Source: an uncultured Collinsella sp. (GTDB lineage Bacteria > Actinomycetota > Coriobacteriia > Coriobacteriales > Coriobacteriaceae). Taken from it: 17,585 bases of DNA. This document shows, in pieces, positions 1 through 8,761 of this stretch. The DNA is taken from positions 1 through 17,585 of the forward strand of contig URKH01000042.1 of NCBI GenBank assembly GCA_900548255.1, written 5' to 3'. The notes beneath the pieces are model-generated. The model worked only from the letters and a program-made list of their open reading frames with translations. It did no database searches and was not told where the DNA came from. The translations under genes were made by a program, and so were the position numbers. How positions within the stretch are numbered: the stretch's first letter is position 1; the number at the start of each line of letters is the position of its first letter.

Positions 1-2
1 AG

Positions 3-677
3 ATTGCCCGCAAGCCAGAGAACCTCTCCATTACCCGCGATGTCTCGGGCGAGGGTGTGCAGCAGGCGCTGCTTAAGATTCTTGAGGGCACGGTGGCCAG
101 CGTTCCGCCTACCGGTGGCCGCAAGCATCCCCAGCAGGAGCTGCTGCAGATCGACACGACTAACATCCTGTTTATCTGCGGCGGTGCCTTTGTGGGTCTG
201 GACAAGATCATCGCCGACCGCGTGGGCAACAAGGGCGTGGGCTTTAACTCCGAGATCGCCGGCCCCACCTCGGTCGACGAGAACGACCTGCTGCGTCAGG
301 TGCTCCCGCAGGACCTCAACGCCTTTGGCATGATCCCCGAGTTCGTGGGCCGTACGCCCGTTGTCACCCAGACGCAGGCGCTCGACGAGGACGACCTGGT
401 GTCGATTCTGACCGAGCCCAAGAACGCCGTGGTGCGTCAGTACCGCAAGATGTTCCAGCTCGAGGACGTTGAGCTTGAGTTTGAGGACGCGGCGCTGCAC
501 GAGATCGCCCGCATGGCACTCGCCCGCAAGACCGGCGCCCGCGGCCTGCGCTCCATCTGCGAGGACGTGCTGCAGCAGACGATGTTCGACCTCCCCAGCG
601 AGGAAGGCGTCGCCAAGGTCATCGTGACCGAAGCCTCCGTAAAGGGCGAAGAACAGCCCCAGCGCATCTATGGGTAA
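3..677 (+). CDS. clpX: ATP-dependent Clp protease ATP-binding subunit ClpX (3' part)
   Basis: This is the C-terminal 224 residues of ClpX, the AAA+ unfoldase that recognises substrates and feeds them to ClpP in the cytoplasm. The start lies outside the window. The first visible residues, IARK, follow directly on the Walker B segment in this family. Next come the highly conserved SGEGVQQALLKILEGT stretch, the GGRKHPQQE pore-loop region, the sensor-1 strand NILFICGGAF, the box VII arginine finger in IPEFVGRTPV, and the sensor-2 motif GARGLRSI near the C-terminus. The small AAA+ subdomain is complete and the protein ends in a short charged tail (EEQPQRIYG). No frameshift is seen. A hairpin terminator follows 14 nt after the TAA stop, so clpX appears to be transcriptionally separate from valS. 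Confidence 0.97.
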   Translation: MARKPENLSITRDVSGEGVQQALLKILEGTVASVPPTGGRKHPQQELLQIDTTNILFICGGAFVGLDKIIADRVGNKGVGFNSEIAGPTSVDENDLLRQVLPQDLNAFGMIPEFVGRTPVVTQTQALDEDDLVSILTEPKNAVVRQYRKMFQLEDVELEFEDAALHEIARMALARKTGARGLRSICEDVLQQTMFDLPSEEGVAKVIVTEASVKGEEQPQRIYG

Positions 678-690
678 ATAGCGCCCGTTT

Positions 691-725
691 AGGTCCCGCG
701 GCAACCACTGCGGGACCTGCCTTTT
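691..725 (+). terminator. Intrinsic terminator of clpX
   Basis: A perfect 9-bp stem (AGGTCCCGC at 691-699 and GCGGGACCT at 710-718) with a 10-nt loop is followed by GCCTTTT. It begins 14 nt after the clpX stop. The T run is short, so termination may be moderate. Confidence 0.75.
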
Positions 726-806
726 AGGGACAGGTTTATTTTGGTCGGTTTTATATGGGCAAACGTCATTCTGCCTGATAAAACCTGCCAAAATAAACCT
801 GTCCCT
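726..806. repeat. Long interrupted palindrome between clpX and valS
   Basis: The arm at 726-744 (starting AGGGACAGG) is the exact reverse complement of 788-806. After two mismatched positions the pairing continues for 8 more bp (747-754 with 778-785), giving 29 positions with 27 paired and a 23-nt centre. It is followed by TTTTT at 806-810, so it could also act as a second terminator. The arms are rich in A/T (GGTTTATTTTGG), unlike the flanking genes. A dispersed palindromic repeat of REP or MITE type is likely, but only one copy lies in this window. Confidence 0.8.
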
Positions 807-850
807 TTTTGGTAGGTATGCCTGTGCTATTCTGTGAGATTGTTTAGCTA

Positions 851-994
851 GTATCTTCAGACTGAAGTAATCGATACCTAAGGCGTGTCCGCCTGCTTGG
901 TTTTCGTAGATTCCGCACGAGCCGAAGGCCACTTAATGTGGCCTTCGTGCGAGCCAGGACTTGACCGAGCGAAAACCAAGCAGGCGGACACGCC
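851..994 (+). promoter_or_regulatory. Structured valS leader with a 25-bp perfect palindrome
   Basis: Three stems can be drawn upstream of valS. The first pairs GTATC (851-855) with GATAC (873-877) around a small CTTCAG/CTGAAG helix. The second is a perfect 25-bp inverted repeat, 882-906 with 970-994. Nested inside it is a hairpin CGAAGGCCAC/GTGGCCTTCG (about 923-945), extended by CGCA/TGCG after a bulge. The long stem ends 8 nt before the Shine-Dalgarno sequence at 1003-1010. No T-box consensus (the GGTGG-ACCGCG class) is visible, and no T run follows the stem. It may be a cis-acting leader acting on translation, or an inserted palindromic element; the sequence does not decide. Confidence 0.55.
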
Positions 995-1014
995 GGCGGG
1001 ACAGGGAGAGATAT

Positions 1015-3711
<2,697 letters not shown>

Positions 3712-3764
3712 GTGTTACTGGGGGACGCGTCCCGATGCTTTGCTCTCCGCTGCGGACACCTATT

Positions 3765-3786
3765 CCGCCGTTCTAACGAACGGCGG
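3765..3786. repeat. Perfect 9-bp hairpin after valS
   Basis: CCGCCGTTC (3765-3773) and GAACGGCGG (3778-3786) form a perfect stem around a TAAC tetraloop, 53 nt after the valS stop. No T tract follows, so it is not a canonical intrinsic terminator by itself. It is not the TPsiC arm of a tRNA, since no acceptor or D arm can be built. Confidence 0.6.
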
Positions 3787-3801
3787 CTGACTCGACGCTG
3801 C

Positions 3802-3901
3802 AAACGCCTCTGATGGCCAATCTGCCGTTCAACTTCGGGCGCATGGGCATAAGCCCTATGTGCCCTTGTTTCACGGCACCTTGGCTCATCAGAGGCGTTT
3901 T
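3802..3901. other. 100-nt rod-like structured element between valS and folC
   Basis: The outer arms AAACGCCTCTGATG (3802-3815) and CATCAGAGGCGTTT (3887-3900) pair perfectly over 14 bp. Pairing continues inward: GCCAA (3816-3820) with TTGGC (3881-3885), GCCGT (3824-3828) with ACGGC (3873-3877) across a symmetric 3x3 internal loop, and an apical stem from GGGCGCATGGG (3837-3847) with CCCTATGTGCCC (3854-3865). The right arm ends in a short GTTTTC run. It could terminate valS, be a small structured RNA, or be a dispersed palindrome. It does not match the folate riboswitch, SRP RNA or 6S RNA as I know them. Confidence 0.5.
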
Positions 3902-3919
3902 CGCTGACTATCCTCAACC

Positions 3920-3925
3920 TATACT
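3920..3925 (+). promoter_or_regulatory. Candidate -10 element for folC
   Basis: TATACT lies 17 bp before the folC ATG at 3943, in a short A/T-rich stretch. No good -35 hexamer is present at 16-18 bp (the region is GTTTTC, the end of the preceding palindrome). If used, the 5' untranslated region would be only about 10 nt and have no Shine-Dalgarno sequence. Confidence 0.35.
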
Positions 3926-3942
3926 GTTTTATTTTTCTATGA

Positions 3943-5301
3943 ATGGCGGTTTTAAAAATGCCTAAGCGTTCTGGCTTGTATACCGTTCCTTTTGAGTTTG
4001 ATTTGCTTTCATTTGATGAGGCTGTTGGGCTGGCTGCTGATACGGGGCGGATTTCTGGGGATGCTGGGCCTCTGCTTGAGACGGTTGTCGATATGCTTGA
4101 TGAGCTGGGACGTCCGGACGAGTATTTCGATTGCATTCAGGTCGCCGGTACCAATGGCAAGACTTCGACTACGCGTTTTTCGGCTGCCATTCTTCATGGT
4201 GAGGGGCTCAAGACCGCGCTGTATACGTCGCCACAGCTGGTACGCTATCCCGAGCGCATGGAAGTCGATGGATGCGTCGTGAGCGATGAGGCATTCGCCC
4301 GTGGCGTTTCGGCCGCTGTTGAGGCGGGGCATCGAGTGAATGCCCGTCGTGTGGCGGCGGGGGAGCGCGCCTATACCATCACGCCGTTTGACCTTTTGAC
4401 GGCTGCTGCACTTGTGGTGTTTGCCGAGGCCGCGGTGGATGTTGCCGTGCTCGAGGTTGGCATGGGCGGGCGTTGGGACGCCACGAGCGCGACCGATCCC
4501 GTCGCCGTTGCCATTACGGGCATTGGGCTCGATCACACACGTATTTTGGGCGATACGCTCGAGGCCATTGCGGGGGAGAAGGCTGCGGTCATTAAGCCCG
4601 GACGCCTGGTTGTACTGGGCGAGGGCACGCATGAGGCGAGCGTTCAGCGCGTGATGGATGCCCGTTGTCGCGAGTGCGGCGTCGTGCCGCTGGTGGTGAA
4701 CCATGCCACGACCAAGGTGCCGGCGCATGTGGGCGATACGGTTGAGTTTAGCTGCACTACGCCGCGTGCGATTTATACGTCGAGCATGGTCAAGCCGGCG
4801 TATCAGCCGCAGAATGCTGCGTGCGCGATTATGCTTTGCGAGGGGTATCTGGCTCGCGAGCTCGATCATGACAAGCTCGATGTGTCGCTTGTGGGCTGCC
4901 CCACGCCGGGCCGATTTGATGTGCTGGGAACTGATCCGCTCAAGCTGATCGACGCCTGCCATAACCCTCAGAGCTGCGAGAACTTTGTGAGCGCGCTGGA
5001 CGAGATCGATCCGTGCGTAGAGAATCGCCCCACGCTGCTGTGCGCTGCGCTGGCCGACAAGGACGTGGCGGGTATCGTTGACGTACTGATCCCGGCCTTC
5101 CCGCGCGTGGTTGTGACCCAGACCGATTCCGACCGCGCCCTGTCGGCAGAGGAGCTTGCCGCACTTGTGGACGCCGACAAGCTCGCGGGCGTGTATCCGA
5201 GCGTGTCCGAGGCCCTCGCTGCCTTCGATGCCGCGGGCGAGCCCTTCGTAGCAGCCGGTACCATCACCCTAGCCGGCGAAGTAGCGGGGCTGCTCCGTTA
5301 A
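3943..5301 (+). CDS. folC: Folylpolyglutamate synthase / dihydrofolate synthase (FolC, Mur ligase family)
   Basis: A cytoplasmic ATP-dependent ligase that adds glutamate to dihydropteroate and/or folates. The 452-residue protein has the Mur-ligase P-loop AGTNGKTSTTRF at about residues 68-79. EVGMGGRWDATS at 171-182 follows, then ITGIGLDHTRILG at 191-203 with H198. GEKAAVIK at 211-218 contains the lysine (probably K213) that is carbamylated in this family. The C-terminal ligase domain carries the DACHNP signature at 337-342. Initiation is uncertain: the ATG at 3943 has no clear Shine-Dalgarno sequence, and the ATG at 3958 has only a weak GGCGG before it. The first third uses many T-ending codons (GAT, GTT, GGT), unlike valS just upstream. 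Whether it is bifunctional cannot be told from sequence. Confidence 0.93.
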   Translation: MAVLKMPKRSGLYTVPFEFDLLSFDEAVGLAADTGRISGDAGPLLETVVDMLDELGRPDEYFDCIQVAGTNGKTSTTRFSAAILHGEGLKTALYTSPQLVRYPERMEVDGCVVSDEAFARGVSAAVEAGHRVNARRVAAGERAYTITPFDLLTAAALVVFAEAAVDVAVLEVGMGGRWDATSATDPVAVAITGIGLDHTRILGDTLEAIAGEKAAVIKPGRLVVLGEGTHEASVQRVMDARCRECGVVPLVVNHATTKVPAHVGDTVEFSCTTPRAIYTSSMVKPAYQPQNAACAIMLCEGYLARELDHDKLDVSLVGCPTPGRFDVLGTDPLKLIDACHNPQSCENFVSALDEIDPCVENRPTLLCAALADKDVAGIVDVLIPAFPRVVVTQTDSDRALSAEELAALVDADKLAGVYPSVSEALAAFDAAGEPFVAAGTITLAGEVAGLLR

Positions 5302-5315
5302 CCCATCCCCTCATC

Positions 5316-5382
5316 AGTTGCGGTGAAATACGGACTGTTTTACAAGCCAGAAGCCTCAAACAGTCCGTATATCACCGCAACT
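5316..5382. repeat. 67-bp palindrome, copy 1 (25-17-25)
   Basis: The left arm (5316-5340, beginning AGTTGCGGTGAAATACGG) pairs with the right arm (5358-5382) over 25 bp with one mismatch, around a 17-nt loop. The same element recurs at 6854-6920 with an identical left arm, the same loop length, and a loop differing except for a shared GAAGCC. It starts 15 nt after the folC stop and could also serve as a 3' stem-loop. There is no T tract after it. Confidence 0.9.
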
Positions 5383-5393
5383 CAAAAGCAGTC

Positions 5394-5417
5394 AATTTGG
5401 GACGGGGCTTTTTGGCT
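5394..5417 (-). repeat. Short dispersed motif related to AGCCCCGTCCC, minus orientation
   Basis: Read on the minus strand, this 24-bp stretch begins AGCCAAAAAGCCCCGTCCC and ends AAATT. It closely matches the tandem units at 6949-6997 (AGCTAAAGAGCCCCGTCCCC then AATT). Both copies lie just downstream (in plus coordinates) of a copy of the 67-bp palindrome. Confidence 0.65.
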
Positions 5418-5442
5418 GCCCTGCGCCTCGAGTTGACTTGCT

Positions 5443-5604
5443 CGCCACGAAATGGCCCTATTTACTACGTTTGACCGGTAACCCTCGACCATACAGAGAA
5501 TTGCGAAATCAAAACCGCAGGTAGATGGCTCGCCATTTTTCAAAAAAGACCCGCATGGTCGACTCATGCGGGTTAAACGTAGTAGATAGGCCGTTTTCGT
5601 GGCG
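5443..5604. repeat. MITE-like element with 30-bp imperfect terminal inverted repeats
   Basis: The left end (5443-5472, CGCCACGAAA ... TACTACGTTT) and the reverse complement of the right end (5575-5604) agree at 26 of 30 positions, with 10 matching bases at each edge of the arm. The 102-bp interior encodes no credible protein and contains a minus-strand terminator abutting the right arm. The layout resembles a miniature inverted-repeat element. No target-site duplication was identified. Confidence 0.6.
5542..5574 (-). terminator. Intrinsic terminator of the M24 peptidase transcript
   Basis: On the minus strand, ACCCGCATG and CATGCGGGT pair around a short loop (5549-5573) and are followed by CTTTTTTG (5541-5548). 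The strong GC stem with a six-T tract is canonical. It lies about 80 nt past the peptidase stop. Confidence 0.85.
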
Positions 5605-5618
5605 CGGCGTTTGCAAGA

Positions 5619-5647
5619 TGTGTCAAAGGGGCTCTCCCTTTGACACA
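5619..5647 (-). other. Perfect 12-bp hairpin just past the peptidase stop
   Basis: TGTGTCAAAGGG (5619-5630) and CCCTTTGACACA (5636-5647) pair perfectly around a 5-nt loop, starting 4 nt after the stop codon of the minus-strand peptidase gene. It is not followed by a T tract on the minus strand, so it is more likely a 3'-protecting stem or repeat than the terminator itself. Confidence 0.65.
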
Positions 5648-5651
5648 TTGC

Positions 5652-6740
5652 CTAGTCTAGGCGGACCGGATCGTGGGGGTAGGCGTTGAGAATCTCGACG
5701 CCGTTCTCGGTCACCAGGGCCAGGTCCTCGATGCGGACGCCGGTGCGGTCGGGGAGGTAGATGCCCGGTTCGATGGAGAACGTCATGCCCGGCTCTACGA
5801 CCTGCTCGTTGACGAGCGAGACGTCGCCCGGCTCGTGGTCCTGCAGGCCGATTGAGTGACCCAGGCGATGCGTAAAGTACTGCCCATAACCCGCGTCTTC
5901 AATCACATCGCGTGCGGCGCGGTCCAGGTCGCACATGCGCACGCCCGGTGCGATGAGCGCTTCGGCGGCCTCGTTGGCGCGGCGCACGATGTCGTAGATG
6001 CGTGCCGTCTCCTCGTCCGGCTCGCCCCAAAAGAACGTGCGCGTCATGTCCGAGCAATAGTTGCAGCGGCGTCCGCCAATGTCGAACAGCACCACGTCGC
6101 CGCGCTTGAGCACAGTGTCGTCGGGTTCGTGATGCGGGTCGCCGGCGTTGGCGCCAAAGCTCACGATGGGCGGAAAGCTAAAGCCCTCGCAGCCGTGCTT
6201 GCGATACAGGCCGAGCATCTGGTCGGCAATCTCGCGTTCCGTCACGCCCTCGTGGACAAGCTTAATAGCATCGGCCATTACAGCGTCGTTAGCGGTCGAG
6301 GACGCACGCATGAGCTCCTGCTCGGTGGCATCCTTGTGGGTGCGTGCGGCGGTGACGGCAAAGTCACCCAGGAAAAACTCGCTTGCGGCGTGGCGCTCCA
6401 TGAGCGGCATCAAAAAGCCGGAGCGCATGACGGTGTCGATGCCGAGCGGTTTGGTCGGATCGACCTCGCGAGCGATGGCGTCGGCCACGACATCGGTATC
6501 GGTGTGATAGGCGACGCGGGCATTGTCGTACTCGGGCAGTTGATGCAGTGCGTTGACCAGGATCACCGGCTCGGCATCGCGCACGAGCAGCACGCCGCAA
6601 AAACGCTCGAACATATCGGCATAAAAGCCGGTCAGGTAATAGATCGACCACGGGTCATTCACGAGCAGCTGCGCACCGGGGTGCTGATCCTCGAGCGCAT
6701 CGAGCACGCGCGCCATGCGCTGGTCATCGACATGTGCCAT
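5652..6740 (-). CDS. M24 family metallopeptidase (Xaa-Pro dipeptidase/aminopeptidase)
   Basis: A cytoplasmic dinuclear-metal peptidase that probably removes N-terminal residues preceding proline. The 362-residue protein has a creatinase-type N-terminal domain (about 1-135) and a pita-bread catalytic domain. All five metal ligands can be placed: D220 (LFDIGG), D231 (CSDMTRTF), H295 (HRLGHSIG), E324 (FSIEPGIY) and E338 (VRIEDL). H204 in DPHHEP is the likely catalytic histidine. The start at 6740 is chosen over an in-frame ATG at 6788 because AAAGGA lies 6 nt upstream and the extra 16 residues look non-conserved. The gene stands alone on this strand between repeat-rich spacers. Specificity (dipeptidase PepQ or aminopeptidase PepP type) cannot be settled, so no symbol is given. 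Confidence 0.93.
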   Translation of the reverse strand: MAHVDDQRMARVLDALEDQHPGAQLLVNDPWSIYYLTGFYADMFERFCGVLLVRDAEPVILVNALHQLPEYDNARVAYHTDTDVVADAIAREVDPTKPLGIDTVMRSGFLMPLMERHAASEFFLGDFAVTAARTHKDATEQELMRASSTANDAVMADAIKLVHEGVTEREIADQMLGLYRKHGCEGFSFPPIVSFGANAGDPHHEPDDTVLKRGDVVLFDIGGRRCNYCSDMTRTFFWGEPDEETARIYDIVRRANEAAEALIAPGVRMCDLDRAARDVIEDAGYGQYFTHRLGHSIGLQDHEPGDVSLVNEQVVEPGMTFSIEPGIYLPDRTGVRIEDLALVTENGVEILNAYPHDPVRLD

Positions 6741-6784
6741 GAAACATCCTTTCGCTAGGCTGCCACCATGGTATCCCAAGCCCG

Positions 6785-6838
6785 GCACATAGGGACGTTC
6801 CTTTTATGCCGGCACTTCGGGACACTCCTTTGCATCCC
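6785..6838. repeat. Two imperfect 27-bp tandem units upstream of the peptidase gene
   Basis: Units beginning at 6785 and 6812 share GCAC, GGGAC and TCCTTT at equivalent positions (about 18 of 26 aligned bases). They lie in the 5' region of the minus-strand peptidase gene. The similarity is modest and could reflect a degraded repeat. Confidence 0.35.
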
Positions 6839-6853
6839 ATGCGCGCCCTCATA

Positions 6854-6920
6854 AGTTGCGGTGAAATACGGACTGTTTAGCGGCCTGAAGCCATAAAACA
6901 GTCCGTATTTCACCGCAACT
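6854..6920. repeat. 67-bp palindrome, copy 2 (25-17-25)
   Basis: A perfect 25-bp inverted repeat (6854-6878 with 6896-6920) around a 17-nt loop. The left arm is identical to that of the copy at 5316-5340. The two copies bracket the peptidase gene. Neither is followed by a T tract. Confidence 0.9.
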
Positions 6921-6948
6921 GCGGAGGAGGACCGGGTGGATGGCGGGG

Positions 6949-7003
6949 TAGCTAAAAGAGCTCCGTCCCTAATTAGCTAAAGAGCCCCGTCCCCAATTAG
7001 CTA
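6949..7003 (+). repeat. Tandem direct repeat TAGCTAAA-GAGC-CCGTCCC
   Basis: Unit 1 (6949-6973) and unit 2 (6974-6997) differ by one indel and a few substitutions, and a third unit begins with TAGCTA at 6998-7003. The array ends one base before the DUF1667 stop codon, so on the minus strand it is the immediate 3' flank of that operon. TAGCTAA/TTAGCTA at the unit edges can pair weakly. A related single unit lies at 5394-5417 in the opposite orientation. Confidence 0.75.
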
Positions 7004-7004
7004 C

Positions 7005-7403
7005 TTAGGCTCGGTCGATATCCATGCTGGCGATTAGGTTGATGTTGGTGTCTAGGAGGTTCTCTAGCACGACGTCGCCCATGCGGATGGGGGCCTCGAC
7101 GACAACGCCGCGGATGAGGTCCATGGCTTGGGCGTGGAGTGCCAGCGGGATGGCTTCGGCCGTGCGCACGGGGAGCAGAGCTTCGTCGCCGCAGGAGACG
7201 GCCACGGTCGTCGTGAGCACGCGCATGGGGCAGGCGAGCTCCTGATGCGCGAACGTATCGCCGCGCGGGCAGTTGTTGCCGGTTACCGAGCGCACTTTCA
7301 CCACGGCGCCATTGGCGTCGCGCTCCACCTCCACGGTCAGGAGGCACTCGGACGGGCAGGTGGTGCAGTTGAACTGCAATGTCTCGGTCACATTCGTGCT
7401 CAT
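7005..7403 (-). CDS. DUF1667 domain-containing protein (small cysteine-rich partner of the GlpA-like system)
   Basis: A 132-residue protein of the DUF1667 family, which commonly occurs next to GlpA-like dehydrogenases and FAD oxidoreductases in anaerobes. Cysteines C13, C16 and C20 (CTTCPSEC), C45 (NNCPRG) and C58 (ACPMR) are concentrated in the first half. They could bind a metal or Fe-S cluster, perhaps as an electron-transfer subunit; this is inference. The second half (about 65-132) has no cysteines beyond one near 75. The start at 7403 follows GAGGAGG by 9 nt; an upstream ATG at 7454 lies inside the preceding gene. It is the last gene of the three-gene operon, 4 nt after the preceding stop codon, and is followed by the tandem repeat at 6949-7003. 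Confidence 0.88.
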   Translation of the reverse strand: MSTNVTETLQFNCTTCPSECLLTVEVERDANGAVVKVRSVTGNNCPRGDTFAHQELACPMRVLTTTVAVSCGDEALLPVRTAEAIPLALHAQAMDLIRGVVVEAPIRMGDVVLENLLDTNINLIASMDIDRA

Positions 7404-7407
7404 GACT

Positions 7408-8760
7408 CTACGCCTCCTCAACGGGATCGACGGAAAGGACAATCTCGCTGGCACCCAGGTCGAGCGCTTGTTTGATGACCTTTGCCGGCAGTGGGAAGCT
7501 TTCCATAACGCTCGGCTTAAACGCGCGGACCTTGCCGGCGAACAGTTTCTCGCCGTCGGCCAAGATCCTCACGCAGGCGGCATCGACTGGCCGGCGCACG
7601 CGGAAGTTCAGCTTGGTGAGCGCCGCAGCCGTAATGCGTCCCGGCAGTGCGTATCCCGCAATGCCGGCAGGGGAGACGGTGAGCTCGCAGTCCGGAACGG
7701 CGCCCGCGCCGGTTCCCAGCGCGTACGCCGCCGCAGCTGCGCCAGCTCTCTCGGACTCACACGTTACGTTGTCGGCCAGGTCGTGCACGTGCAGCACGTT
7801 GCCGCAGACAAAGATGCCCGGCACGCCCGTCTGCAAGCTCTGGTCCACCACGGCGCCGCGCGTACGTGGGTCCAGCTCCACGCCTGCGGCAACCGAAAGC
7901 TCGTTCTCGGGAATCAGCCCCACCGAAAGCAGCAGTGTGTCGCACGGAACGATGCGCTCGGTCCCGGGAATGGGTGCAAGATGCTCGTCGACTTGGCTCA
8001 CCTCGACAGCCTCCACGCGATCGTGTCCAATCACGCGCGTGACCGTGGTCGACAGATGCAGCGGAATGCCAAAGTCGTCCAGGCAGTTCTTGACGTTGCG
8101 GCGCAGGCCGTTGGCGTACGGCATGAGCTCGTACACGCCCTCGACCGAAATCCCCTCGAGCGTGCAACGGCGCGCCATGATCAGCCCGATGTCACCCGAG
8201 CCCAAAATGACGGCGCGCGAGCCGGGTTTAAGGTTTTCGATATTGATGTATCGCTGCGCCAGGCCCGCCGTAAACACACCGGCGGGACGACTGCCGGGGA
8301 TCTTGATCTCGCTGCGGGTGCGCTCACGGCAACCCATGGCAAGGACGACCGCGCGCCCGGTGAGCTGCAACATGCCGGCAGGGTTCATGAGCGTGACGGT
8401 ATGGACCTCGGTGTCTTCTGCAGGCTCGCCTGAATCAATCCCAAGCACCATGCTGTTGAGGAACAGCGCAATGTCGGTTGCGTGCACCTGGTCGATAAAG
8501 CGCTGCGCGTACTCGGGACCGGTGAGCTCCTGTTTAAAGTGCGACAGGCCAAAGCCGGGGTGGATGCACTGGCGGAGGATTCCGCCCAGGTGCTGTTCGC
8601 GCTCCACGATGGCCACGCGTGCTCCGGCCTTATGCGCGGCCAGCGCTGCAGCCATGCCGGCGGGGCCTCCTCCGATGACGACCACGTCGAAGGCCTGCGT
8701 TGCTACCGACGCTATGGTTCCGGCCTCTGCGCGTTTGTTGCGCATATCAAACGTCGCCAT
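7408..8760 (-). CDS. NAD(P)/FAD-dependent oxidoreductase (pyridine nucleotide-disulfide type)
   Basis: A 450-residue flavoprotein with an N-terminal FAD-binding Rossmann motif (VVVIGGGPAGMAAA, glycines about 30-35) and a second dinucleotide-binding motif (VILGSGDIG, about 184-192) that should bind NAD(P)H. LRQCIHPGFG at 62-71 is characteristic of the homologues found beside GlpA/DUF1667 genes. Cys65 is not part of a redox CxxxxC disulfide. It probably passes electrons between NAD(P) or a quinone-side acceptor and the GlpA-like subunit, as a GlpB-like partner; this comes from context. It starts one base after the upstream gene's stop, with AAGGGGG about 9 nt before the ATG, so the two are translationally coupled. 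Confidence 0.9.
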   Translation of the reverse strand: MATFDMRNKRAEAGTIASVATQAFDVVVIGGGPAGMAAALAAHKAGARVAIVEREQHLGGILRQCIHPGFGLSHFKQELTGPEYAQRFIDQVHATDIALFLNSMVLGIDSGEPAEDTEVHTVTLMNPAGMLQLTGRAVVLAMGCRERTRSEIKIPGSRPAGVFTAGLAQRYINIENLKPGSRAVILGSGDIGLIMARRCTLEGISVEGVYELMPYANGLRRNVKNCLDDFGIPLHLSTTVTRVIGHDRVEAVEVSQVDEHLAPIPGTERIVPCDTLLLSVGLIPENELSVAAGVELDPRTRGAVVDQSLQTGVPGIFVCGNVLHVHDLADNVTCESERAGAAAAAYALGTGAGAVPDCELTVSPAGIAGYALPGRITAAALTKLNFRVRRPVDAACVRILADGEKLFAGKVRAFKPSVMESFPLPAKVIKQALDLGASEIVLSVDPVEEA

Positions 8761-8761
8761 T

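Noticed and set aside
851..1014. T-box riboswitch before valS
   Set aside because: The conserved T-box core and antiterminator layout are not present; the structure is a plain long palindrome.
961..1014. TTG start extending valS by 18 residues
   Set aside because: The extension lies in the right arm of the leader palindrome and encodes an Arg-rich stretch. The ATG at 1015 has a clear Shine-Dalgarno sequence.
3712..3942. Folate riboswitch or tRNA before folC
   Set aside because: No match to the tetrahydrofolate riboswitch core that I can recognise, and no cloverleaf can be drawn around the GTTC-containing hairpin.
5382..5648. 88-residue minus-strand frame in the folC-peptidase spacer
   Set aside because: It is made entirely of repeat arms and terminator hairpins and has no ribosome site.
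5856..6758. 300-residue plus-strand frame opposite the M24 peptidase
   Set aside because: The peptidase has all five metal ligands in order. The plus-strand product shows no family features.
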